In this document: positions 10,191 through 21,953 of the stretch, piece by piece | Layout of the letters: every line of letters begins with the position of its first letter | How positions within the stretch are numbered: the stretch's first letter is position 1 | DNA from: Vitrella brassicaformis | Taxonomy: Eukaryota; Sar; Vitrellaceae | Assembly (NCBI GenBank): GCA_001179505.1 | Contig: CDMY01000573.1 | Location: forward strand, 1-43,424 | DNA length: 43,424 nt | Reading direction: 5' to 3' | The notes under the pieces: model-generated | What the model was told of the DNA's origin: nothing | Databases searched by the model: none | The model's input: the letters and a program-made list of their open reading frames with translations, nothing else | Translations under genes and position numbers: made by a program

Positions 10191-13100
10191 ATGTTTTTTG
10201 AGCCCCGCATGATGTCGTCCGGCATGCGTGGCTTCACCCTCTTCATTCTCGTCTTATTTGCTGTTGCTCTAGTCGGGGCGGACATTGATGGAGGAGATTC
10301 AACCGAGGGCATGGTGTCATTCCGTGTGGGCGTCGTGCATTCATCATCATTGGGCGGCGATGCATCGTCTTCGACGGACATCTGTGGTGAATACGGCGTG
10401 TTGACGGCCATTGAGCATGTCAGCTGGCCCACTCGTGACAGCAGCCTGGTGCCGCTGGTGGCCCTTTTTCGGCCCTTCCACCTCACTTATTCGGTCATCA
10501 ACGGCGGCAGTGCCACGGCGGACGGCGATAACGACCCCATTGCAACGCCCCTGGCCGTCATCAGCCCGGCCGCTGATCAGATCGGCACCATTAACGCGAC
10601 TCGCCAGCTGCCCCGCATCGTCCTGACTGAGCCACAGAATGAGGGCCCTGCCCATGAGGCCATTGCGGCAGCCATCAGTGCCCGCCGAGCCAAGGCGAAT
10701 ACAGACGGCCGGGCTTTTCGGGGGCAGCAGGGCGATGCCGCCTCTGGTGATGAGTGCGGATCGGTGGGCGTGTCGGCGTACATGAGCACGGTGCTGTTGG
10801 CGCATGCCATCCACCGTGCCTGGCTGGGCGTGGAGGCAATGGGACTCACTCACGCACACGTCACGCCGCAGCACGTGGCACACGAGATCAACCAACACGA
10901 AGTCATCCACACCACACACGGTAAGACAACAAAATGAAGAGAAAGCAGGACAACATACCAACGGTGTCTCCTTGCATGCATGCAGGCCTCACCGGGATGC
11001 TCGTCGCCCACGATGAGACGGACAACACGTATTCCCTTATCCACCAGCAGCATCATGCAATGGAGTACGAAGGCGATGAAGACATGCCGACAAATCTCAT
11101 TGAGTCTCGCATGCTCACCGACGAGTCATCCATGAGCACGGAGCCACTCCGCCATCTCCAATCTTTCTCAGGCGGGATATCTGCGGGCAAAAAGGCGGTC
11201 GGCACACGCTTCACGTTTGTCTTCGGGTCAACCACTCTCTACTGGATCGCTGTAAGGACCGGCCGGCAGAGACACACGTCTCTCGGCTTTTTCTTATATT
11301 GATTTCTTTGTTCAGCTTCGTGCGAGCAACATGCTGCGCAAGGATGCCCCCATCAGCCAGCTGCGTGTGTACCGGAAGCCAGATTTTCCCAACAAGGGCA
11401 AAGGGCACTGGGCCTTCATGGAAAAGAAAATGACCGGCGACAACCTCAACTGGCTGGTAGGTTTAAGCGCACACATCTGCCAGCAGAGACAAGACCTGAT
11501 AGCATCTGTTCTGTGCATGCTTGCAGGGTTCGTCGATTAACGTGGTGAAGAGTGCACCGCAGATGTACTGGCGGCCGAGCTTTCATGTCGAAGTCACGGC
11601 GGCAGATGTGAGAAGAAAGCCTTACCGGGAAGCAGCGCACTTCTGTCAATTGTCATGTCTCCGCGCATGCAGGGTGCCTTTGCTCGAGGTGTTATCAAGG
11701 CACGCGAAGATGTGGGCAAAACAATCGTCACTGACATCGTCCCACAGGTACGACAAAGGGAGCAATGCCCACCCTCTCTCTCTTCCGCTCTCTCCTCCTC
11801 TTCGTTACGTCCAGCCGATCCCCAATTGCGCGAGAATGTTCACCGATTACAAGTGTCCTGGTGACTGCGCCAAGGTGATCAAAGGCACCGTCGGCAGCGC
11901 GTCAGGCTGCCAGACGAGATGCCAGCGCAACGAGGACGGCTTCCCATGCCGCCACTGGAAGTGGAACTTCGAGTCCAAGCAGTGCACACTCTTCAAGGGA
12001 AATGGCAACAAGATCATCCTGCAGCAGAGCCCATCAGCAGGCAGCTTCATCTACGGGCCCAAACACTGCAGGATCGGTCAGCCGGAAAGACCAGATGCTG
12101 ACGGTCCCTGCGTATGTCCCATCAATATGTGTCGCCCTCTATTGTCATGGCAGGGTGCTACACGCCGTTTACGAAAATGCCCGGCAAGAATTTGATGAAG
12201 GACAAGACGATCGAGAAGCATGTTTTGTCGGCAACGCTCTGCCAGGAAGAGTGCCTGTACACCCCCGGCTGCAAGGCCTTTACGTTTTGGTTCGACCGCC
12301 GCCCCAAGGCAGACCGCCTCAAGAAAAAAGCTGACAAGAGCACCACCGTTTGCGAGCTCTACAATGACGACCAAGGAGCAGAGATCATCGACTCTAGCAA
12401 ACGAGAATACAACTCCATGGGACCGTCGGTCTCTGGATCACCCAAGTGCCCCGACTTCGGTAAGCAAGTGGAATGGACGGAGAGAGAGACAGAGACACAC
12501 GTTCATTTTCCTTGTCTCTCTTCCATCAGCTTGTCTGAAGACGGGCAGGGCCCTGTCCGGCAAGAACCTCCCGCAGACCAAGTACGGGAAGGGCGAAGTG
12601 CGGGCCGGATCCCTAGAGGAGTGCCTCGGCATCTGCATGCGGCACCGACAGTGCCAGTTCTTCCAATACGACGGCGGCATGAAGAAGGGCGGCGTCAACT
12701 GTTTCCTCAAGGGCGACAAGGGCAAGGAGACGCCATCCAAGAACAGCAGGCTCACATGGGCCCCCGCCATCTGCATGGGAGGCAAGTCCACAGAAAGAGA
12801 CATGAGTTCAGATGCTGTGAGTGCCATGTCTCGTGTGTCTGGTTTGATTGATGGGTCATGCAGAGAAGGACATGGCTCGGTGCGCCAAGAGGGACAGCTT
12901 CTACGAGCAAGCGGGCGAGTTTCTCCGTCTCTCGTACATAACGACGCCCGCCGAGTGTGCGCTTACGTGCTTCAACGACGTCGAGTGCTACTTCTGGTAC
13001 TGGACCAGCGACATCACCGAGAAGGAGCCCTGCCGCCTGGTCGGTAGACAGTCCAAGCTCCAGAGCAACCCGCAGCAGTCCCTCCATTCTCTCATCGCTG

Positions 13101-15094
13101 GCCCCAAAAACTGCAACTACCCTGGTGAGAATGCTTGCAGCAGCATTCAAACAGACTCGTCACGCCCGTATGTGTGGGGATGGGTTCGTCAGACCCCAAT
13201 CCGCCGGCCAACAAGGTCCACTTCTGCCAGAGGCATGTGCGCGGCAAGTATGTCGACTACAAGACTGGAATATGCTGCCCCATGGAGTGCCCCGACCAGT
13301 GCAACAAGTGTGGCGCCAACGACAACCCCGAGTGTTGCAGCTTCAAGATCTGGGCGGGACACAGATACGGCATGACCAGGAACAACATCTGCGAGCAAGA
13401 CGGACACGCGCCTTGCAAGTTCCTTGGTGAGCGAGACACAGGCCAAATGAGGTCATTCCTGTAGCGCACTCGCCGCTGTCTCTGCCGGCCTGATGATCAC
13501 AGAACGCCAGATGACATGGGAGCCTTGGTGTGGCCTCGGCAAATGCGCCGTCGTCCCAAAGAGAGCGCAGCTCTTCACACCTGCAAAGGGCAGCGGCAAA
13601 GGTAACGAACGACCCAGACCGCAGCAATCGACCCAGACCATTGTGTTGCTTTTGTCCCTCAGACACGCTTCGTTTCCTGGCTGAGAAGCGTCAGCTGAAG
13701 ATCGGCACGGCCATCTCGTACTGGCTGCGTCGGCAGAAGGAGCTCATGGACATCATCAAGGAGCAATACACCGTCACCGTGGCCAAGTCGGAGTGCAAGC
13801 CGGGGTCGCTGCTGCGGTACAACTGGCGGCCGTGCGACTACCTCATGGACGAAGCCGAGAAGAATGACCAGCTCTTCAAGCTGCACGCCGTCGCATGGTA
13901 CCGGGATGAGCCGATGGTCATCAGGTATGTTGTATGTCTGGGAGGTCAATGCGTCTACATCTCGATCTTGATCTTAATCTTGATCTGTGTACACACCAAA
14001 TCGCAGAGGCAAGAACCCCAAGGAGAAGGACGAGTGGCTCTTCAAGTTCACCGAGCAGTACATCAAGCGCTATCTTCCACGCAAGGCCGCATACCACTTT
14101 GACCTTGCCAACGAGGGTACAACGGAGAACCCCGAGACACTCAAATCAGGCAAGGAAGGCCCGTTTCTGTCTGTGCGTGTCTCGAGCAGCCTTGGAGGAC
14201 GGGCAGGTGTCCGACGGCACCACATGGATCGAGCGCAAGGGCACATGGATGGTTAACATCCCCAACTGGATGCCCCGTCTGTTCGCCAAGGCCCGGCAGG
14301 TGGCCGATTCCCTTAAGAAGCCCATCATCAATGTCTACAACGACTACGGCATCCTGCACGAGGATGGCGGCAAGGGCCGGGCGGTGTACGCTATGGCCAA
14401 GTGGCTCATGAAGCACCCCATGGGCATGTACAAGGGCAGACCCACCATCGATGTCATCGGCTGTCAGACACACATCGACATCGCCTGGGACAAATTCGAC
14501 GCCGCCAGAGCGCAGATGCGCAAGATCGGCTCATTGGGACTGGTAATAATAATGAGACAGCACTGACGAAGGGAGCAAAGAGACGCGTTGGGCTGTGTGT
14601 TGTGTTGTGTGCAGGAGATTGCCATCACTGAGATGGACGTGGGTTGCGGCAAGTGGGTGCCCGGCCAGGGGTACAAGCCGTGCGGCCAGAATTTCGACTT
14701 CGAAAAGGATTACATACAGGTGCGCCCACAAACCAGCCGGAGAGACGCCACGCAATTCTTGGCGAACCTTATATGTGTGTCGTTTCGATGTGTCCCTCCT
14801 TCCCCCTTCTTGATGCAGTCCCAGGTGTTCGCCACCATCATGCGAATCTGCCTGGAGGAGCCCAACTGCACTTCGTAAGAACATGCCCCAAGGCACAAGA
14901 AGCCAACAGCCCCCCAGAGAGACACAGAGACACCCCTCCATGTATGCGTGTGCAGCTTCACAGTGTGGGGTACATACGACCCCACCAACTGGCTCAACAC
15001 GCAGTTCAAGGGCGAGGACCACCCCACACTCATCGGCCGCGGGTGGAAGAAGAAACTCGCCTTCTTTGAGCTCCAGAAGGCGCTCAGCATCTGA
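10191..15094 (+). CDS. Secreted PAN/Apple-GH10 glycoside hydrolase, copy B
   Basis: Seventeen in-phase exons give 1,243 residues: 10191-10920, 10986-11251, 11316-11456, 11527-11607, 11673-11747, 11815-12076, 12154-12459, 12530-12781, 12864-13124, 13193-13426, 13503-13601, 13663-13924, 14007-14116, 14190-14542, 14615-14719, 14819-14874, 14956-15094. The architecture equals copy A: signal peptide (FTLFILVLFAVALVGA; a start at 10224 is also possible), unknown module to about 431, PAN-like modules at 432-518, 519-620, 621-704 and 705-791, Cys-rich module 792-869, GH10 from about 905. Catalytic signs are YHFDLANE (acid/base E1026) and AITEMDV (nucleophile E1150), with CQTHID between them. The intron after 12781 starts GCAAGT, a strong GC-AG donor. 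The intron 13925-14006 is absent from copy A. The function inferred is an extracellular xylanase-like enzyme with adhesive modules; substrate unproven. Confidence 0.88.
10305..10930 (+). repeat. Right arm of near-identical inverted repeat
   Basis: Partner of 8895-9521, separated by 783 bases of non-matching sequence that includes both signal-peptide regions. Together they would form a cruciform-capable palindrome with arms of about 0.6 kb. Confidence 0.9.
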
Positions 15095-15661
15095 CACAGC
15101 TGAGCCTGCCTGCCTAACTTGCTGTCCTTTTTCTGAACCCACCATTCATTCCATCAACCATCCATCCATTCATCCACCACCATTTGTTGAGGCTGCATGT
15201 CAGTGTCACTTTTTGTGAGGGCGCATGGTTCACACGGCTGCTTCATGGTGCTTGGTGGGTGCTGGGAGTGTGTGCGCGCGGTGGATGTGTCCGGGTGAGG
15301 GTGTTGTTCTTCACACGGTATTGTGCATTAGTCAATGCGGCGCTGCTTCCGGCAGGAGTTTTTCCAAGTGACATCCATCTGACGGCCCCGCCCATCTGTG
15401 CTTGCTGCGAATGATGATGTAAGACTTTTGTAATCCCACCCATCGTTGTATGTCTGTCTGTCTGCCTGCCTGTCTGTCTGGCCGCTGCTGTATTGGTGCA
15501 CATGTGTGTGTGTGTGACTAGCTGATGGACCGCCAAGACGACACGAGCGCAAACACTAAAGGAAACAACAACGAAAGATGATCAGGAATGAAGTGAGTCA
15601 CACACTCGCTTCCTCGACATACGCATGAAAAAGCCTCTCCCTCCGGATCCCTTCACTCACA
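15095..15661. other. Convergent intergenic region with simple repeats
   Basis: Lies between the 3' ends of GH10 copy B and the SAP30BP-like gene. It contains CCATC-type runs near 15160 and a TCTG tandem tract near 15450-15482. No gene was seen. Confidence 0.6.
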
Positions 15662-18622
15662 TCATCTGCCACGTGTGCGCCTGTCTGGGGAGCGGCTGCT
15701 GCGGTCCCGCCCTCGATCTCTGTCTCTGTCCCTTTCCCGGTCTCTCTCCCTCTCCCCCCGTCGCTCGCGCCGCCGACGGTCATGGTCGCGGTCCCTGTCA
15801 CTCTCCCTCTCCCTGTCCCTCCGGCGGCGGTCGCGGGACTCGCCTGACCTTGACCGTGACCTCGAACGATGCCGCGAACGGGACGAGTGGCGGTCGCCAG
15901 CCTGGTCCCAACGGCTCCTCCTTCTCTCCGCAGGGGTCTCACCCTGAACACGAGAAAGAGTGCAGTCATAGTCTGGTCGATTGATTCGTCCTGTGGTTGT
16001 TTTGTAAGTCCTACCTGTGGCTGTGCCGCTGCAGCAGGTGCGCCGTTGGGCGTGGGGGCGGTGGAGCCGCCCGAGGACCCCACCTTGACTGCAGCAGCTT
16101 CATCGATGGCCGCACTTGGGGCAGCAGCGCTGGCCGGTGGGGGATCGGGGAGGGATGAGGTTGATGATGCTGACGTTGCCGACGGTTGTGTAACGCCCAT
16201 GCCGCTCAGACGGGACTGGACCGACTCCATGGCTGCTGCAACCAGGTGGGCCTTGCCTGACGGATACGACATAAGAATGGTGCAGGGATGGATTCACTCG
16301 GGGATGTGTCGTTGCATACCTGCTGCTGCATCTGGTGGCTGCTGGAGCGGTATGATTCGGGGCACCACTGGGGGAGGGGGAGGGGGTGGGGGAGGGGGTG
16401 CCTCAGCACCCGGCTGCACATCCCACTTCGATGGGCCTCCAAAACGACCTGATGACACGCACACATCCGCCAACAGATACTCCACACACCCCGCAATCTC
16501 TCCTTGTCGCATTTCTGACCTGGCCCAGGCTGCAGCAATGGTCCCTGAGGCGGCGGCATCGTCATGGGCACACCGACACCCATCACACCTGGACACACAC
16601 AAACACCCCACCCGAAAAAGACGATGAGTGCACCTGCCAACCCAACCGCTGGGACGAGCGCCATGCATCGCATACATCAGCCCCATTGCCATTCATCATT
16701 GGAAGCATGTCATCGCACAGGCACATAGACAGGCAGCAGCCCAGCCGAAAAAATCGAGGGAGACGACGGAGGAGGAAGGACCGAGGAACCGATGGACTGC
16801 TGGCTGGCTGGCTCTGGCCGGCTGGATGACGATGACCTCAGAGAGGAGTCCCAACAGGGGGCACTGCGCCACAAGCAAGGCCCGAGAGTGAGCCCGCGCG
16901 CTTGCCGACTGGTTGGCTGGTCGTTTAGACGCGATGCTGTCAGCCACGAGAGGTCCATCGCTGGGAGAGTCAACAACACAATGAGCGACAAGAGAGCGGG
17001 CCCCTCGTGCAATCTCTCCACCTTTCCAGTCAGCACCCACCCAAGGGGGTTGATCGATGAGCTGCCCTCGATTGCTGCTCGGTCGGTCGGTCGGTCGGCT
17101 TGCAGTCAGCTGCCGGGCGGGCGTGGCCATCGGTTCCTCCATCCTCCCTCCTCCGACATCTCGCCTCCACTGGCTGGCTGGCTAGCTGACTGAGTCGCTG
17201 TCTCCCACACCACACTTCCTGTCCCTCACGCCATGACGAGGACGCCTGAATGAATACACATCCCACACACAACCAGTGAGCTCAGGAAGGGATACTCGCG
17301 AAGAATGAGATAGGAAGGAGCAGGCAGACAACAGGCAGGCAGGCAGAACCGATGGACAGCTACCATGCCTCCCTCCCTCCTCCTTCTGCCCCAGACGGGC
17401 AGCTCTATGTGTGAACGCACTAACGCACGAACGAATCGCACCCTTACGCACCGCCCCCACGCACCGCCCCCATGGTTCGGATCCATCACCCACGCGGCCC
17501 CCCTCCCCCTCTACGCGTGTGCGTGTGAATGACGGACGCATACCTTGGGGCGTTGGCATCGCGGGGGGCACTCCGCCGTTGGGCTGCTGAGGCGACCCAC
17601 TGGGGCTCTTCCGGGGGTTCATCAGCAGCTCATTCTGCGCCTTGACTGACGGCAAGCACAAGACAGAAATGGTGATGTGATGAGGGTTGCCTGTCTGTCT
17701 GATCGGTCTGGGATTGTGTTCTGGTGCGCTAACCCACCCAGTTCTTCAAAGTACTCCGATGGCTGTGCGAACGTCTTGGGGTCGTATAGGTGTGTGGGGT
17801 AGTTGGACACGTCGGGGTCCTCTATCTGAAACTTCTCCATAATGCCCTGCACAAGACAAGGCGGAAGGCCGTCGGTGCAATGAATGCTTCTCACGCACAG
17901 CACATGTGGTGGCCGGATGGCTCGGCTGGCTGGGCTGCCTCGGTGTATTGTGGTACCTTACCTGCAGTATATATGGGTTCTTGAGCTGTATGTTCTCCCG
18001 CATCTTTTGGTTGATGGTGATGCCCCGCTCCTTGTAACCATGAAGATTCCTCATGCAATCCTGCAGTGAGTGCAACACATGGCATGCAACACACACACAC
18101 AGAAGGTGGGCTCATTCCTGGTCGGTCGGCGTCAAATCTGCTCACCAGAAACTCGTCCGATGGTCGCACACCTGGCTCTGCTGGCAGGGGAGGAAGGTCC
18201 GACAACTGATGGGGAGATCAATCACGCACACGAACGAACGAACGAACGACATGAGTCCCGCAATGAATGTGTTCATTCACTGTCCCTTTCTCACGTCAGC
18301 TCTTCCCCACCTCATCGAGCTCGCCGTTTGCCGCAGTCTTCAGAGCGTCCTCCACGTCCATCCCGCCCTCTCCCTCCCCACCCTGTCCGCCGGGAGAGGC
18401 CGCATCCACACCTGCGAAACTCGTCGTCGACGACACAGCCGCCTCCCTCGATGCACTCCTGTCGCTCCCCCCCTTGGCATCATCCGCAATCACGTCGGCA
18501 GCCGCCACGCCGTCTGGCTGAGCATCAGGCTGCTGGACGGCGTCACGTGGCTCATCTGCCTGCTCGTGTTCCTCCTCGTCTTCCGAGTCGATGTCGTAGC
18601 CTACAAGGTTCTTCTTGGGCAT
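15662..18622 (-). CDS. SAP30BP: SAP30BP/HCNGP-family protein with RS tail
   Basis: Nine in-phase exons give 467 residues: 18622-18311, 18205-18146, 18060-17962, 17846-17738, 17645-17544, 16588-16520, 16448-16320, 16256-16015, 15943-15662. It starts MPKKNLVGYDIDSEDEEEH, has an acidic low-complexity N-terminus, then the HCNGP core (about 125-193): GITINQKMRENIQLKNPYIL, GIMEKFQIEDP, SNYPTHLYDPKTF. A Pro/Gln/Ala-rich middle follows, then the last exon with ETPAERRRSRWD and a long Arg-Asp/Arg-Glu/Arg-Ser tail. The family is known as a nuclear transcription and splicing cofactor. The basic stretch followed by RWD resembles a UHM-ligand motif, as found in proteins of 3' splice site recognition; an RS tail also fits the spliceosome. 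The intron 16589-17543 (955 bases) is unusually long here and may hide an exon. The start follows a 196-base spacer shared with the next gene. Confidence 0.8.
16589..17543 (-). other. Unusually long intron of the SAP30BP-like gene
   Basis: At 955 bases it is about ten times the usual intron here. It contains GGCTGGCTGGCT and CGGTCGGTCGGT tandem runs and several chance open frames, none with convincing splice borders or codon use. Confidence 0.5.
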
Positions 18623-18818
18623 CGCTGGCTGCAGCGATGCGATGCCACAAACTCCACAAACGAACTCCTCCCTGACGTCGACCTTCGTACATTTTGAGCT
18701 CGCAGTTGGAGGAGGAGAGGAAGGAAAGGGAAAAGGCATTCAAAGGCGTGACCCGGTGTCCGTCAGGCGTGTGCCCTTCGTCATTTTTTTATCGTTTCCT
18801 GCGAAGCGACCGTCTCGG
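18623..18818. promoter_or_regulatory. Compact divergent promoter
   Basis: Only 196 bases separate the start codons of the SAP30BP-like gene and the 110-residue gene. No TATA-like box is obvious; the tract has purine-rich AGGAGGAGAGG and a T run near 18785. Confidence 0.45.
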
Positions 18819-19347
18819 ATGGTTCTCAAGATGGCCCTGCAGCAGGGGATGTTCCCGGGCGCCCTGTCCCGTTTCCTGTTCAAGAAGGGGGCGGGCGCCG
18901 TCAGCAACACACGCTTGTTTGAATACAGGTGTGGTGGGCAAAGAACGACCACAAAAGGACAGACAGGAAGCGTATGACAATCAATGTGCTGTCTGCCTGC
19001 CTTCCTGCTCGTTGCAGCATCAAGACGACTGTGTGCCGTGCGGTGCCGACCTCTGCGTCGGTGGCTCCACAGCCCAGCTCGGTGCTCAACAAGCAGAGCA
19101 CGGCCTCGTACGGCAGCGTGCCGTCATCGATGAGCACGGAGCCTGACCTGCACCACGTGACGCCCAAGTTCCACACAGAGGTGAGTAGAGTGAGGGAGGA
19201 AGGGAGCGGGCGAGAGAGAGAGAGAGAAGGGGAAGGAGGAAGACACGGATTGTGTGTCTGGTTCGTTGATTCGTTTGCACACTGCAGATGGCATCTCACG
19301 AGGTGACGTGGCAGGAGCTGCAGACCAAGGGGTTCGTCGGCTGCTAG
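18819..19347 (+). CDS. Small unknown protein, possibly mitochondrial
   Basis: Exons 18819-18928, 19018-19180 and 19288-19347 join in phase into 110 residues. I do not recognise it. The first 50 residues lack acidic residues apart from one Glu and are rich in Leu, Phe, Lys, Arg and Gly (MVLKMALQQGMFPG, RFLFKKGAG), as in an amphipathic mitochondrial presequence; this is inference. The middle is Ser/Thr/Pro-rich, and the end reads TWQELQTKGFVGC. An in-frame ATG further upstream would give an unlikely extension across the neighbouring promoter. Splice consensus is good at both introns, so it is probably a real gene. Confidence 0.55.
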
Positions 19348-20129
19348 ATCGGACACACACAGCCGACGGCCTCAAACACGGTGGCGTTCATTTACAGCTC
19401 TCTATATATCCCCCATAGCTACAGATACGCCTGGCTGCGGGTGAGTCTGGCTGCCGACCTTGGCCTGGTGTGTCTGGCTGTCTGTCTGTCTGCCAGTGTT
19501 TCCTACGCCTAATTTGGCGTGACTGGTTACCTGCTAGCGCGCGCATGGGAGTTCTCGGTCTTGTCCCTGCCTGCCTGCCTGCCTGCTTGCCTGGATGGAT
19601 GGATGTGTGGGTGTCTAAGTGTTTTGAAGAAGCGAGGGCTGTTGGTTGTATTTTTCTCCTCGACACCGGATGGGGTATGAGCTGTGCGAGTGATTTTTCG
19701 CCCGCCCAGTGATATGGGGGGCTGGGCTGCTTTGCTTTGCTGCGCTGCGCTGCGCTGCGCTGCATGGTGCGTGGGTCTCATAGTGGTTTTGCACAGACGA
19801 GGAAGGCATGAAGGGAAATGGGGGAGTGGATGGGGGATTGGATTGGATTGGGTGGGAGAGGCTCGTGTGATCGTGTGTGTGTGTGTGCCTTGCATGGGCA
19901 TCGATTGCGTGTTGTGTGCAGAGAGATAGATAGATTGCCAGACAATTGAGATGGGCTGCATGACAGGATGGGGCGAGGGGCGGGAAGAACACTGGCTGGA
20001 TGACTGTTGGACAAAATGGAATCGAGCCGTCTTGGGTCGCTGCGCAATCAGATCTCTATCTCTAGTTTAAATCCCTCACTATCCCCTCCCCCATGCCATG
20101 CAACACATCCACAAGCCATATATGATCAC
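19348..20129. other. Convergent intergenic region
   Basis: Rich in simple repeats: TGTCTGTC near 19480, TGCC repeats near 19570, GCTGC/GCTTTGCT repeats near 19725-19765, and GATTGG repeats near 19835. No gene was recognised. Confidence 0.6.
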
Positions 20130-21724
20130 TCACGCAGTCCCACCTTCTTCCCCTTCAACAATCACCTCCTCATCCTCCCACTCATCATCTTCCGTAGCAC
20201 CCACCGCATCTGCTTCTGCTGCCTCAGGGCACATTTCTGCCTCCTCCCCTCCCTGTGCGCTCTCGAATGACGGTGTCCGCTCACTCGCCCACGATCCCCC
20301 AGGCACATTCAGGGCGGCCGACGGCGGCACCATCCTCACAGGGCTGCTCGCTTCCACATGTGGGACTATCGGTGAGGTGTCTCTTCTCGGATGGACAGCA
20401 GGGGGCGGTGACAAGGCGCGTGGCTCCTCGACTGTCTCGTCTGGCCGCTCAAGGATCGGCGGCAGGGAGGGGCTTCGCTGTCTCCCCCCATGAGACATCG
20501 GCGAGCCGAATGGCTCGATGGGTCTTCTTTCAACGTAGTGCAGCGATAGCGGGCTGAGCAAGCCACCAGAGAGACTGGCCTGTGTGCTCGATGGCGAGGC
20601 GCTTTCGTCGGAGGGAGGGCCCCTGACGAGAGGGGAAGGCAGAGACGCGCGATGTTGTGGCGCTGCGGTGACTTCTATTATGGTGCCGGGGGGCAGCAAC
20701 TCCATGTCTCGGGGGAACGCGGGACGAAGAGGCGTTGACGAAGGGTCTTTGCGACGTTGGCTCGAGCCTGACTTGTCTCCCTGAACAAACAAGAAAGGAC
20801 ATTGTATATACGGCCACAGGAAGACAAAGAGTTTGTTACTGTTCTCTGAATCACCTGCAGCGGAATTACTGCCATTCTGCTGGCTGGAAGCATTTCTGGC
20901 ATCTCTCGCCCCTCCCGGACGTAATGTGACCTCTCATCCTTCCTTCCAACGACCCTTTCTGCCCTCCGCACCGACCGACTCTGAGTCTCAGCCGGCACCA
21001 GTGACGAGCATTGCCTGACCTCGGGATCCCTGAAGGTCAGGAAGACCTTCTCCTGTCTCTTCCCCTCCTCCCCACGGACATATTCCTCGACGTCATACAA
21101 ACAGGGGCTCCTCGGTGGCAGCTTGGTCTCCTGCCTCATGCGCCGCTGCTCGATGCGGCTGGTGATCGCGCTGGGAGGCCCTGAACAGCCTTTCCGCAGG
21201 CAGGTGGACCGCTCGCTTTCGTGGACGGAGAGATGGGCCACCACGTCCAGCATCGCCAGAGGGGGGAGAGGGCCTTCCTGCGACGGTTGGGCGGTGTGCG
21301 ATTCGGCAGGGTGGTGCAAAGTGACGTTGGTGGTCACTCTGACAGGAACAAGCAGCCGTCATTCGTGTGCTATCTCTCTGTATCCTTCATCGCTCGAACC
21401 TGGCTCGGGCAGACATTCTTTTGGGCATTGGGTGCGATTCCCCTACGGCAGAGATGTTGTCGGGGGTCCTCAGAGACACACTCGGTGCCTCCTCAGCCTT
21501 GTCAATCAGCGTCGGGAAAGTCCCTGCATCCGCGGAGCGGACGCTCACACTCATAGCAGTGTCCCTCTGTGCGAAGCTGTCCTCCGTGCGCGGCTGGCTG
21601 GATCGCCGCACCCCGCCAATCACACCTGAGCAGACGCACACGGGGAGGAATTCGTCGAAGACATGAGCAAGATCTTACGTGGCGGGACAAGCCAACAGGA
21701 GCCACCAGAGCTGCGATGCGCCAT
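20130..21724 (-). CDS. Unknown Ser/Pro-rich protein with acidic tail
   Basis: Exons 21724-21679, 21625-21400, 21338-20855 and 20780-20130 join in phase into 468 residues. Not recognised. Residues 1-90 start MAHRSSGGSCWLVPP and are Ser/Arg-rich; the middle has a moderately ordered stretch, CLYDVEEYVRGEEGKRQEKV followed by FLTFRDPEVRQC, and a basic region. From about 255 it is Pro/Ser-rich and probably disordered, with many SP and TP sites that could be phosphorylated. It ends in a strongly acidic tract, EDDEWEDEEVIVEGEEGG. No signal peptide or membrane span. The start lies 229 bases from the divergent Pus3-like gene start. Confidence 0.55.
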
Positions 21725-21953
21725 TACTTTCTCGACAAGGTAGTGAGGGCTCTTCTGACAGAGTCTCTTGCAGTGTCCTGAGACGGAGACAGACACGCGA
21801 ACACATTCGTACTCATGGGGCCCTTCGAATTGCGTCTTCCAAATACCGTTTTGCGAGGCAGATGCGGACAATCGGACGCGCTGACCCTGCTCACCTTTTT
21901 TTCTCCTGTGGTTTAGCTCGCAGACGCGCAGCGCGCAATCCGAAGGGAATCTG
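21725..21953. promoter_or_regulatory. Compact divergent promoter
   Basis: 229 bases between two divergent starts. A possible 3' splice site (TTTTTTTCTCCTGTGGTTTAG, ending at 21917) is followed by a frame open into the Pus3-like start, so an upstream non-coding or short coding exon may begin in this stretch. Confidence 0.4.

Noticed and set aside
15598-16272. 224-codon minus-strand open frame ending at 15598
   Set aside because: It agrees with SAP30BP exon 8 but then reads through the intron into the wrong frame of exon 9; splicing at 16015/15943 restores the RS tail.
16792-17193. 133-codon plus-strand open frame inside the SAP30BP intron
   Set aside because: Made of GGCTGG and GGTCGG simple repeats; no splice-bordered continuation and no recognisable sequence.
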